A DNA stretch of 64,000 bases, from positions 2,232,001 through 2,296,000 of the forward strand of contig NZ_JPOJ01000001.1 of the NCBI RefSeq assembly GCF_000733855.1, given 5' to 3'. Under the pieces are notes generated by a model. It was given only the letters and a program-made list of their open reading frames with translations, ran no database searches and had not been told where the DNA came from. The stretch is from Methylomicrobium agile. Lineage in GTDB: Bacteria; Pseudomonadota; Gammaproteobacteria; Methylococcales; Methylomonadaceae. Numbering within the stretch: the stretch's first letter is position 1; the number at the start of each line of letters is the position of its first letter. The translations under genes and the position numbers were made by a program. Below are positions 35,899 through 44,236 of this stretch, one piece after another.

Positions 35899-36924
35899 TT
35901 ATTGTCCAGCCACTTCCACCCCTACTGAGTCCGTATGGGTTGGCTTGGACAGGATACGAACAGGCAAAAACCGCTGGATGACTTCCGCATTGCTGTCGGC
36001 GTGTTGACTCCATTCGGTGGCAGTGAACGAACCGCCGCCCGCCAGGGCCAAGGGCAATAGCAATTGGTCGGCCAAGTTGGCGCCCACCGCCGCCGCGCTG
36101 GCAAGATATTTGTGCGCCTGGGCGACCGCGCTTTGGGCGATATGTTCGGCCGGCACGCCGCGTTCGGCAAAGCCGGTAAACACTTCAGTAACCTGTTCGT
36201 GCTCCAAGGTGAGCAGCAGCACATTGCCGGGGCCTTGGTTGTTGTCGAGTTTATGCAGTCGAAGTTGCTCATTGTCCCAAGCCAGCTTCCACTTGACCAA
36301 GGCCAGTTCGCGCTCGGCAATGTGGACGGGCAGGGCCGCGATGTAGCTTTCGGCATAGCTATTCAATGCCGTTCCGCGTTCGGCCAAATGCAAGGGCGCA
36401 AGCTGAGTGCCGCCCGTGATGGTGGCGACGATCTCGCCACCGCCCGCCGGATAAAAGCCGAAGCGGTTCAACTGCAAATCAACTTCCGCGCCCATGCGCC
36501 TTAACAACGGCAAAAAAGCCCGCTGTAAAAAGTGAAAGGGCGGGCTCATGGTATTGTGGGTGCCGCCGGTGATGACGACACGGCTATCTTCCGCCGCCAG
36601 CAACAACGCCGGCAATACGGTTTGCAACACCAGGGTACAACTGCCTGCCGTGCCAATGTCGAAGCGGTAATGGCCGCCTTGTAAATGTCGTGGGCAAAAG
36701 CTCAATTCAAGCGAACCCACTGCGGCGCCAACCAGTTCCGCTCCCGAAATGGCTGCCGCCGCTTGCACGGCGGTCAAATGCTGGCGCATCAGGCCGGGCG
36801 ACTTGCGCCGGGCGCGGATGTTGTTAATGCGGAAGGCTTGCCCAGTAATGACCGACAAAGTCAGCGCAGTGCGTAGGATTTGCCCGCCGCCTTCGCCTTG
36901 GGAGCCGTCAATTTCAATTGTCAT
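35899..36924 (-). CDS. rtcA: RNA 3'-terminal phosphate cyclase
   Basis: The 341-residue protein starts with the cyclase signature IDGSQGEGGGQILRTALTLS, and continues with RARRKSPGLMRQHLTAVQAA, RAFLPLLRRMGAEVDLQLNR and GFYPAGGGEI. The C-terminal WSQHADSNAEVIQRFLP holds the catalytic His that is adenylylated. RtcA converts RNA 3'-phosphates into 2',3'-cyclic phosphates and can adenylylate 5'-phosphates, making ends for RtcB. Its start overlaps the small upstream ORF (ATGA). It is the last gene of the rtcB operon. Confidence 0.97.
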   Translation of the reverse strand: MTIEIDGSQGEGGGQILRTALTLSVITGQAFRINNIRARRKSPGLMRQHLTAVQAAAAISGAELVGAAVGSLELSFCPRHLQGGHYRFDIGTAGSCTLVLQTVLPALLLAAEDSRVVITGGTHNTMSPPFHFLQRAFLPLLRRMGAEVDLQLNRFGFYPAGGGEIVATITGGTQLAPLHLAERGTALNSYAESYIAALPVHIAERELALVKWKLAWDNEQLRLHKLDNNQGPGNVLLLTLEHEQVTEVFTGFAERGVPAEHIAQSAVAQAHKYLASAAAVGANLADQLLLPLALAGGGSFTATEWSQHADSNAEVIQRFLPVRILSKPTHTDSVGVEVAGQ

Positions 36925-37124
36925 GATTGTTTACTTTTCATGGTTTTGAAAGACCATTGGTCAAAGCCTTTAGCGACCAACATGTCTTTGTCGTTAATGT
37001 GGACCATTTCGTGTTCCTTGCTGCCTAGCACACCGGATATAAAGCCCGATATGTTATTGAATGCCGTGAAAGGATCGACTACTTTGTAGAATTCCAAAAC
37101 CTTCAATTCGTCGTTCAAAGTCAA
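36921..37124 (-). CDS. Small uncharacterised protein between rtcB and rtcA
   Basis: This 67-codon frame (LKVLEFYKVVDPFTAFNNIS; GFISGVLGSKEHEMVHINDK; DMLVAKGFDQWSFKTMKSKQ) ends in a 4-base overlap with rtcA, a strong sign of translational coupling. The only start available is TTG 37124, without a good ribosome site, so the true start or even intactness is uncertain. No family was recognised. Its place in the rtc operon makes it of interest. It could alternatively be a truncated remnant. Confidence 0.5.
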   Translation of the reverse strand: MTLNDELKVLEFYKVVDPFTAFNNISGFISGVLGSKEHEMVHINDKDMLVAKGFDQWSFKTMKSKQS

Positions 37125-37168
37125 TAACGGCGGTGTGTTGTGGTTTAGCCTAATGACAAATTAATTTT

Positions 37169-37195
37169 GTTCCCGTGCTTGTCTGGCACGGGAAC
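37169..37195 (-). other. Perfect intercistronic hairpin after rtcB
   Basis: GTTCCCGTGC and GCACGGGAAC form a 10-bp perfect stem with a 7-base loop, 12 bases downstream of the rtcB stop on its transcript. It is followed by an A-rich stretch and no T run, so it is not a standard terminator for this strand. It may protect or process the rtcB mRNA. Confidence 0.6.
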
Positions 37196-37207
37196 TGCCG
37201 CGGCCTA

Positions 37208-38428
37208 TCAACCCTTCACGCAAACCACCTGTTTCAAGGTATGCACAATCTCCACTAGATCGGTTTGTGCCGCCATCACCGCGTCGATATCCTTGTACGC
37301 CATCGGGATTTCGTCGATGACATCGGCATCCTTCCGGCATTCCACGCCCTCGGTGGCCGCAATCTGGTCGGCAATGCTGAACCGTTTCTTGGCTTCGGTG
37401 CGGGACATGGCCCGGCCAGCGCCGTGGCTGCAAGAGCAGAAGGATTCCGCCTGACCCTTGCCGCGCACAATGAAAGACTTGGCCCCCATCGACCCCGGAA
37501 TGATGCCCATCTGCCCCGGCCAGGCCGCTACCGCGCCTTTGCGCGTCACCAGTACGTTATGGCCGAAATGATGCTCGCGCTGCACATAGTTATGATGGCA
37601 GTTCACCGCTTCCACATCCGTCGTGAACGGCTTGGGGCAAATCGCCTGGACGGCCGCCACCAGGTTGTGCATCATCAGCTCGCGGTTGCGTCTGGCGAAG
37701 TCCTGCGCCCAACTGACCGCTTGTACGTAGTCGTCAAAATGTTCCGTCCCTTCCGGGAAATAGGCCAAATCCCGATCCGGCAACTGGATATAGAATTTTT
37801 CCATGTCCTTCCGCGCCAGTTCGATGAAGTGCATGCCGATGCGGTTGCCTACGCCGCGCGAACCGGAATGCAGCATGAACCAGACGTTTTGGCTTTCATC
37901 CAGACAGACTTCGATAAAGTGGTTGCCGGTTCCTAAAGTACCCAAATGCTTATAGTTATTGGTGTTCTTCAGGCACGGATGTTTATCGCAAATGGCTTCA
38001 AATTCCGGCAACAATTCCGCCCACTGCCGGTCTACGTTCGCTGCCGGGTTCTCCCAGGAACCCTTGTCGCGGCCTTTAAAGGTCAAACCATGCGGCACGG
38101 CCCGTTCAATGGCGGTGCGCCAGCCGTGCAAGTGGTCCGGCAGGTCGCTGGCGGTCAAAGTGGTCTTGGCCGCCATCATGCCGCAGCCGATGTCCACGCC
38201 CACCGCCGCCGGGATGATCGCGCCCCGCGTGGGGATCACGCTGCCGATGGTGGAACCCAAACCAAAATGCACGTCCGGCATCACCGCAATATGCTTGAAC
38301 ACAAAGGGCATCCGGGCCATGTTCAATAACTGTTTCTTGGCAGCGTCATCGACTGGCACGCCCTGCGCCCACAGTTTGATCGGCTTGCCCTGGTCTTCTT
38401 GCAGCACTTGGTAATTTTGGCTAGGCAT
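37208..38428 (-). CDS. rtcB: RNA-splicing ligase RtcB
   Basis: The 406-residue protein is full length. It has the metal and GTP ligands of RtcB: VGVDIGCGMMAAKTTLT, LGTLGTGNHFIEVCLDE, CHHNYVQREHHFGHNVLVTR and FCSCSHGAGRAMSRTEAKKR, the last containing the guanylylated His near residue 335. RtcB joins 2',3'-cyclic-phosphate or 3'-phosphate RNA ends to 5'-OH ends and can heal tRNA or rRNA cut by toxins. It is the first gene of a minus-strand operon (rtcB, small ORF, rtcA), with a sigma54 promoter candidate far upstream. Confidence 0.98.
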   Translation of the reverse strand: MPSQNYQVLQEDQGKPIKLWAQGVPVDDAAKKQLLNMARMPFVFKHIAVMPDVHFGLGSTIGSVIPTRGAIIPAAVGVDIGCGMMAAKTTLTASDLPDHLHGWRTAIERAVPHGLTFKGRDKGSWENPAANVDRQWAELLPEFEAICDKHPCLKNTNNYKHLGTLGTGNHFIEVCLDESQNVWFMLHSGSRGVGNRIGMHFIELARKDMEKFYIQLPDRDLAYFPEGTEHFDDYVQAVSWAQDFARRNRELMMHNLVAAVQAICPKPFTTDVEAVNCHHNYVQREHHFGHNVLVTRKGAVAAWPGQMGIIPGSMGAKSFIVRGKGQAESFCSCSHGAGRAMSRTEAKKRFSIADQIAATEGVECRKDADVIDEIPMAYKDIDAVMAAQTDLVEIVHTLKQVVCVKG

Positions 38429-38930
38429 GGTTGTTATCTCTCTATTCTGATATGACTTTACGTCACATTGCCTTTTACAAACGTTTGTGAAATTATCCGT
38501 TCATGCTTCGACCCTTCGATAAACTCAGGACTCGGTACGAACGGATATTGACCGAATTGGAGTAGGAATCGAATCATGCGACAGATGGACTCCGATTGAG
38601 CCACTCAATTTTGTCGTGGAGCTGAACTACAGGCGATGCCATCGTTTCTCTGCCTGTCATTCCTGAAGCTGGCGATACGGCTTGATGACCTAAACCAGGA
38701 TAAACCGCGCCAGGGTGCCGGAATGCGCCACTTGTAAGCACTGACTTCACTCACCGACGCTTACAGAAAAAGCGATAACTGTGCCAGCTTTGCTTTCAAC
38801 TTGTTTTATGTTTTTAACTGACTGATATTATGGGATAAGTTCTTTAAAAAATTTAATTGCGCTTGGGTTTTTAAAACTCGGCTATACTGCTGGCTGTAGA
38901 AATATTTATCTGGATTTATAAATTATTCTC
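38429..38930. other. rtcB-rtcR divergent regulatory region
   Basis: About 500 bases without a gene. It includes a sigma54-type promoter for rtcB (38771-38786), a plausible rtcR -10 (TATACT at 38883-38888) and a dispersed repeat (GACCCTTCGATAAACTCAGG, from 38508) that lies in what would be the rtcB leader. Sites for RtcR and IHF should lie between 38790 and 38880, which is AT-rich. Confidence 0.55.
38771..38786 (-). promoter_or_regulatory. Sigma54 (-24/-12) promoter candidate for rtcBA
   Basis: Read on the minus strand this is TGGCACAGTTATCGCT. It matches TGGCAC-N5-TTGCW at the invariant GG and GC with correct spacing; only one T of TTGC differs. RtcR, encoded divergently, is a sigma54 activator, which makes the match meaningful. 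It implies a leader of roughly 330 bases before rtcB. Confidence 0.6.
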
Positions 38931-40523
38931 ATGAAGAAAAAAGTGGTCATCGGCTTCATCGGTACCCAACTGGATTCAGGAATCGCGGCCAGCCGCTGGG
39001 AACGCTGGCGGCCCACCGTCTCGCTGGTGCTGCGCGAAAACTTGGTCATCGACAAGATGATGTTGCTGTACGACCGCAATTACCAGGCATTGGCCGATTT
39101 GCTCAAGCAGGACATCGCCACCGTGTCGCCGGAAACGGAGGTCACGCCCGTGGAAATGAGCATTGCCAACCCGTGGGACTTCGGCCAGGTCTACGCCGCT
39201 TTATTCGATCTTGCCGAGCAATACCCGTTTGACATCGAACATGAAGAATATTGGATCCACATCACGACCGGCACCCACGTCGTCCAGATTTGCCTGTTTT
39301 TGATGGTGGAAGCGCGGTATTTTCCGGGCGTGCTGTTGCAAACTTCTCCGCCATCCAAGAAAAGAGGGGATGCCTTGGGCAGTTATACCCTGATCGACTT
39401 GGACTTAAGCCATTACGATGCGATTGCCCAGCGCTACGCCAGGGCGGAGGCCGATGCCATCACTTTGTTGAAATCCGGCATAGAAACTTTGAATCCGGCC
39501 TTCAACAAGATGATCGGCGAAATCGAGCAGGTGGCGGTGCGTTCCAAAGCGCCGCTGTTGTTCATGGGGCAGACTGGGGCAGGGAAGTCATTCCTGGCCA
39601 AGCGGGTGTATGAACTGAAAAAGGCCCGGCATCAGGTCAGCGGCCCGTTCGTCGAAGTCAATTGCGCGACTTTGCGCGGCGACGGCGCGGCTTCCGCGTT
39701 GTTCGGCCATGTCAAAGGCGCTTTCACCGGGGCGCAACATGACCGGGCGGGCTTGTTGAGAAGCGCCAACAAGGGTTTGTTGTTTCTGGACGAGATCGGC
39801 GAGTTGGGCGCGGACGAACAGGCCATGCTGTTGAAGGCGGTGGAAGAGAAACAGTTTTATCCGGTCGGCGGCGACAAGTTGGCAACCAGCGACTTCCAAC
39901 TGATTGCCGGCACCCACCGGAACTTGCGCCAGGACGTGCAGGCCGGGCGGTTCCGGGAGGATTTGTTCGCCCGGATCAACCTGTGGACCTATAATTTGCC
40001 ATCGCTCGCCCAACGGCCCGAGGACATCGAGCCCAACATCGACTACCTGCTGACCCAGCAATTTGCCGAGCTGGGTCAAAAAGTCAGTTTCAATAAGGAG
40101 GCAAGACGCAAGTATCTTGATTTCGCCACTTCACCCTCTGCGACCTGGCAAGGCAATTTCCGCGACCTGAGCGCGTCCATCTTGCGCCTATCGACCCTGG
40201 CCCAGGGCGGACGGATCACTGAGGAACTGGTTGAGCAGGAAATTGGCCGTTTGTCTATATTTTGGGGTCAGCCGCAGGTAAAAACCCAAGGCAACATGAC
40301 GCAGGCGCTGGACAGTGAACAACTGGCCGGGCTGGACTTGTTCGACCGCCTGCAATTGGAGGCCGTGCTCGCCGCGTGCCAGGATTGCCACAGCCTGTCG
40401 GAAGCGGGCCGGAAACTGTTCGCGGCGTCCCGCGCCCGGCGCGGCAGCAGCAACGATTCCGACCGCCTGCGCAAATACCTGGCCAAGTTCGGTCTGGACT
40501 GGGCCAAAGTGAAGGGCATGTGA
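38931..40523 (+). CDS. rtcR: RtcR, sigma54-dependent activator with CARF sensor domain
   Basis: The 530-residue protein has an N-terminal CARF-type domain (KKVVIGFIGTQLDSGIAASR to about residue 185; IHITTGTHVVQICLFLMVEA), a AAA+ domain with Walker A GQTGAGKS near 211, GAFTGAQ near 263 for sigma54 contact and Walker B LLFLDEIGELG, and a C-terminal Fis-like helix-turn-helix region. In E. coli RtcR turns on rtcBA when RNA is damaged; its CARF domain is thought to sense RNA ends or cyclic phosphates. Divergent placement is conserved. Confidence 0.96.
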   Translation: MKKKVVIGFIGTQLDSGIAASRWERWRPTVSLVLRENLVIDKMMLLYDRNYQALADLLKQDIATVSPETEVTPVEMSIANPWDFGQVYAALFDLAEQYPFDIEHEEYWIHITTGTHVVQICLFLMVEARYFPGVLLQTSPPSKKRGDALGSYTLIDLDLSHYDAIAQRYARAEADAITLLKSGIETLNPAFNKMIGEIEQVAVRSKAPLLFMGQTGAGKSFLAKRVYELKKARHQVSGPFVEVNCATLRGDGAASALFGHVKGAFTGAQHDRAGLLRSANKGLLFLDEIGELGADEQAMLLKAVEEKQFYPVGGDKLATSDFQLIAGTHRNLRQDVQAGRFREDLFARINLWTYNLPSLAQRPEDIEPNIDYLLTQQFAELGQKVSFNKEARRKYLDFATSPSATWQGNFRDLSASILRLSTLAQGGRITEELVEQEIGRLSIFWGQPQVKTQGNMTQALDSEQLAGLDLFDRLQLEAVLAACQDCHSLSEAGRKLFAASRARRGSSNDSDRLRKYLAKFGLDWAKVKGM

Positions 40524-40581
40524 AAACTAATGTCCTTGATAATAAAGAGCGCCACAAGCAAGGTTCCTTCAAGATCGAAGC

Positions 40582-40719
40582 ATGGACTTGCACAACGCCG
40601 GGCTGAACGGAGAACACCCCGCAGCACTAGACTTTTTCTTTCTGAGTCGTGATCGTTTGCCAACCATGAGCGAAGATGAGGCGATGGAGAAGATTAAAAA
40701 AGATCCAGTGTTTAACTAA
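40582..40719 (+). CDS. Possible 45-residue protein between rtcR and hsdM
   Basis: ATG 40582 opens a frame giving MDLHNAGLNGEHPAALDFFF, then LSRDRLPTMSEDEAMEKIKK and DPVFN. It has an acidic helical C-terminus but no good ribosome site and no known family. It could equally be the tail of a lost gene. Confidence 0.3.
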   Translation: MDLHNAGLNGEHPAALDFFFLSRDRLPTMSEDEAMEKIKKDPVFN

Positions 40720-40756
40720 TAAAATCATTTAAGATTCGGACAAGTGAACCCAGCGC

Positions 40757-43126
40757 ATGAATCACGCAGCACACAATAAACTCGTTTCCTTTATCTGGTC
40801 GATCGCCGACGATTGTTTGCGCGACGTCTACGTCCGCGGCAAATACCGCGATGTTATCTTGCCGATGGTGGTGTTGCGCCGCCTGGATGCATTACTCGAA
40901 CCCAGCAAGGACAAAGTGCTGGGCGAACTCGCTTTCCAAAAAAACGACATGGGCCTGACCGAGTTGGACGATAACGGCTTGAAAGAGGCCTCCGGCTATG
41001 TGTTTTACAACACCAGCAAATGGACGCTCACGCAATTGCTGAAAACCGCGACCAACAATCAGCAAATTCTATTAGCCAATGTCGAAGACTACTTGAACGG
41101 CTACAGCGCCAACGTCAAGGAAATCGTCGACAAGTTCAATCTCAAATCCCAGGTTCGCCACATGGCCGGCAAGGATGTTTTGCTCGGCGTGCTGGAAAAG
41201 TTTACCTCGCCTTATATCAACCTCACGCCGTATGACAAGGGCGACCCGGACGGCAATCGACTGCCAGCCCTGACCAATCTGGGCATGGGCTACGTGTTTG
41301 AAGAGCTGATCCGAAAATTCAACGAAGAAAATAACGAAGAGGCCGGCGAGCATTTCACGCCCCGCGAAGTGATCGAGTTGATGACGCATTTGATCTTCGA
41401 TCCGGTAAAAGACCAACTGCCGCCGGTCATGACCATCTACGACCCGGCCTGCGGCTCCGGCGGCATGCTCACCGAATCGCAAAACTTCATCAAGGACGAG
41501 GAAGGCGCGATACGGGCAACCGGCGACGTCTATTTGTACGGCAAGGAAATCAATGACGAAACCTATGCCATCTGCAAATCCGACATGATGATCAAGGGCA
41601 ACAACCCGGCCAACATTCGTGTCGGTTCCACGCTGTCCAGCGACGAATTTTCAGGCACGCGCTTCGATTTCATGCTGTCCAATCCCCCCTATGGCAAAAG
41701 CTGGGCCAGCGAGCAGAAATATATCAAAGACGGCGGCGACGTGATCGACTCCCGCTTTCGGGTCACGCTGAAAGATTACTGGGGCAAGCCGGAAACCTTG
41801 GATGCCACCCCGCGTTCCAGCGACGGCCAATTGCTGTTCTTGATGGAAATGGTCAGCAAGATGAAAAGCCTGGATCAAAGTCCGCATGGCTCGCGCATCG
41901 CTTCCGTCCATAACGGCTCCAGCCTGTTCACCGGCGATGCCGGCAGCGGTGAAAGCAATATTCGCCGCCACATTATCGAAAACGACTTGCTGGAAGCCAT
42001 TATTCAGCTACCCAACAACCTGTTTTACAACACCGGCATCACCACCTATATCTGGTTGCTGTCCAACCGCAAGGCGCCATCGCGTAAAAACAAAGTGCAG
42101 TTGACCGATGCCAGCCAGCTCTACCGCAAGCTGCGCAAAAATCTCGGCAATAAAAACTGCGAATTCGCCCCCGAGCATATCCGGGAAATCGTAGACACCT
42201 ACCTGGAATTGGTAACAAAGGAACGCGAGACGGATGATTCCGGCATTGCCGCTCAGGTTTTCGACAATAGCGATTTTGGCTATTACAAGGTCAATATCGA
42301 ACGGCCCGACCGCCGCAAGGCCCAATTCAGCCTGGAGCGCATTGAAACCTTGCGTTTCGACAAGGCGCTGAATCAGCCGATGCAGTGGATCTACCGGCAA
42401 TGGGGCGATGCCGTCTATCAAGCCGGCTGGTTGGGGAAGCACGAAAAAACCATCCTGGCCTGGTGCGAAGATAACGAGCTTGGGCTCAATGCCAAAAATC
42501 GCGGCAAATTGCTCAGCCTGGACACCTGGCTGAAGCAGCAAAACCTGATGCAAACCGCTCAAACCCTGATGGCGGCGATCGGTACCGACGAATCCAGCGA
42601 TTTCAACCAATTCAAATCCTCCGTAGACGCCGTTCTCAAGGCGCAAACGATCAAGCTGACCGCCAGCGACAAAAACGCCATCCTCAATGCCGTCAGTTGG
42701 TACGACGAAACCGCCGAAAAAGTCATCGCGCAACAGCTCAAACTGAGTGGCGACAAACTCGATGCTTTACTGCATCATCTGGATTGCAGCGAAGATGGGC
42801 TACCGGATTTCGGCTATTACCCCACCGGTAAAAAAGGTGAATATCTCACCTACGAAACCCACGCCGACCTGCGTGACAGCGAATCGGTGCCTCTGAACGA
42901 CCGCATTCACCGCTATTTCCTGGCCGAGGTAAAGCCGCATGTCGAAGAGGCCTGGATTAACCTCGATTCCACCAAAATCGGTTACGAAATCAGCTTCAAC
43001 AAATATTTCTACCGGCACAAGCCGTTGCGCGGCATGGATGAGGTGGCTAAAGACATCATCGCCCTGGAAAAGCAGGCCGAAGGCTTGATTGCCGATATTT
43101 TGGGCATTGACGTGAACCTGCTATAG
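40757..43126 (+). CDS. hsdM: Type I restriction system methyltransferase subunit HsdM
   Basis: The 789-residue N6-adenine methyltransferase has an HsdM N-terminal domain (FIWSIADDCLRDVYVRGKYR), motif I YDPACGSGGMLTESQ near residue 230 and motif IV NPPYGKSW near 308. A C-terminal extension of about 280 residues is longer than in classical HsdM (about 500) and typical of the large HsdM subfamily. With HsdS it methylates the target site; with HsdR it cuts unmodified DNA. ATG 40757 is the first start. The stop is directly followed by the YhcG-like gene. Confidence 0.96.
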   Translation: MNHAAHNKLVSFIWSIADDCLRDVYVRGKYRDVILPMVVLRRLDALLEPSKDKVLGELAFQKNDMGLTELDDNGLKEASGYVFYNTSKWTLTQLLKTATNNQQILLANVEDYLNGYSANVKEIVDKFNLKSQVRHMAGKDVLLGVLEKFTSPYINLTPYDKGDPDGNRLPALTNLGMGYVFEELIRKFNEENNEEAGEHFTPREVIELMTHLIFDPVKDQLPPVMTIYDPACGSGGMLTESQNFIKDEEGAIRATGDVYLYGKEINDETYAICKSDMMIKGNNPANIRVGSTLSSDEFSGTRFDFMLSNPPYGKSWASEQKYIKDGGDVIDSRFRVTLKDYWGKPETLDATPRSSDGQLLFLMEMVSKMKSLDQSPHGSRIASVHNGSSLFTGDAGSGESNIRRHIIENDLLEAIIQLPNNLFYNTGITTYIWLLSNRKAPSRKNKVQLTDASQLYRKLRKNLGNKNCEFAPEHIREIVDTYLELVTKERETDDSGIAAQVFDNSDFGYYKVNIERPDRRKAQFSLERIETLRFDKALNQPMQWIYRQWGDAVYQAGWLGKHEKTILAWCEDNELGLNAKNRGKLLSLDTWLKQQNLMQTAQTLMAAIGTDESSDFNQFKSSVDAVLKAQTIKLTASDKNAILNAVSWYDETAEKVIAQQLKLSGDKLDALLHHLDCSEDGLPDFGYYPTGKKGEYLTYETHADLRDSESVPLNDRIHRYFLAEVKPHVEEAWINLDSTKIGYEISFNKYFYRHKPLRGMDEVAKDIIALEKQAEGLIADILGIDVNLL

Positions 43127-43132
43127 GTGACG

Positions 43133-44236
43133 ATGATGAACGATGCCAAACCCTTGAAATCAGCCAACGCCCCACTTTCGTCATCCGATGGACTAGCGCC
43201 GCTTTTCGAAAACATCGCCCGCGTTATTCAGCAGGCTCGCCAGCAAGTGCAACAGGCGGTGAATAGCGAAATGGTGCAATGTTATTGGCAAATAGGTTGT
43301 TTGATTGTTGAGCACGAGCAACGCGGACAGGCCAGAGCCGCCTACGGCAAACAACAATTGCAGATACTCTCCGCGCAATTGACGGTGGAATTTGGCAAGG
43401 GATTTGATCCTCGCAACCTGCGCAATATGCGAAGTTTTTTTCTGGCCTATCCAAATTGGAACGCAGTGCGTACCGAATTAAGCTGGACGCACTACCGCAC
43501 CTTACTCCGGGTGGAAAATCCGGATGCCAGAAGTTGGTATCAACGGGAGGCGATAGAACAGTATTGGAGCGCCCGCGCACTGGAACGGCAAATCGACAAA
43601 CTCTACTACGAACGCCTGTTGTCCACTCAGGATAAAGCGCCGGTTCAGGCCGAGGCCGAACAAAAAATTGCCGAAGAAAATCAACGTGAGCAACAACTGC
43701 GGCCCCAAGATGTATTGCGCGACCCCTATATTCTCGACTTTTTGAACCTGCCCGGCCAGCACTGGTTGGAATCCGATCTGGAACAAGGCCTGCTGGATAA
43801 CCTGCAAGCCTTCTTGTTGGAATTGGGCAAAGGCTTTGCCTTTGTCGCCCGGCAACAGCGCATCCGAACCGAAGACCAAGACTTTTACATCGATCTGGTG
43901 TTTTACCATTTCAAGCTAAAGTGCTTTTTACTGATCGACCTGAAATTGGGCAAACTCACCCATCAGGATGTCGGCCAGATGGACAGCTATGTGCGCATCT
44001 ACGACCAACAGCAACGCTCGGCGGACGACAACCCGACCATCGGCCTGATCCTGTGCAGCCAGAAAAGCGAAGCGGTCGTGAAATATTCGGTGTTGACCGA
44101 CAGCGAACAATTGTTCGCCGCCAAATACCTGCCGTATCTACCGACCGAGGCGGAGCTGAAACGCGAATTGGAACGGGAGCGGATTAAGGTACAGGCGCAA
44201 TTGCTGACTAAAACGGACGAGGCGGACGATGATTGA
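43133..44236 (+). CDS. YhcG/DUF1016-type PDDEXK nuclease family protein
   Basis: The product (367 residues from ATG 43133; GTG 43127 and ATG 43136 are alternatives) has an N-terminal helical DUF1016 domain (VQCYWQIGCLIVEHEQRGQA; FGKGFDPRNLRNMRSFFLAY) and a C-terminal PDDEXK fold with EDQDFYIDLVFYHFKLKCFL followed by LIDLKLGKL, the D...E/DxK core. YhcG proteins are frequent inside type I loci and have been linked to branched-DNA processing and defence. Here it sits between hsdM and hsdS and overlaps hsdS by 8 bases. Confidence 0.88.
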   Translation: MMNDAKPLKSANAPLSSSDGLAPLFENIARVIQQARQQVQQAVNSEMVQCYWQIGCLIVEHEQRGQARAAYGKQQLQILSAQLTVEFGKGFDPRNLRNMRSFFLAYPNWNAVRTELSWTHYRTLLRVENPDARSWYQREAIEQYWSARALERQIDKLYYERLLSTQDKAPVQAEAEQKIAEENQREQQLRPQDVLRDPYILDFLNLPGQHWLESDLEQGLLDNLQAFLLELGKGFAFVARQQRIRTEDQDFYIDLVFYHFKLKCFLLIDLKLGKLTHQDVGQMDSYVRIYDQQQRSADDNPTIGLILCSQKSEAVVKYSVLTDSEQLFAAKYLPYLPTEAELKRELERERIKVQAQLLTKTDEADDD

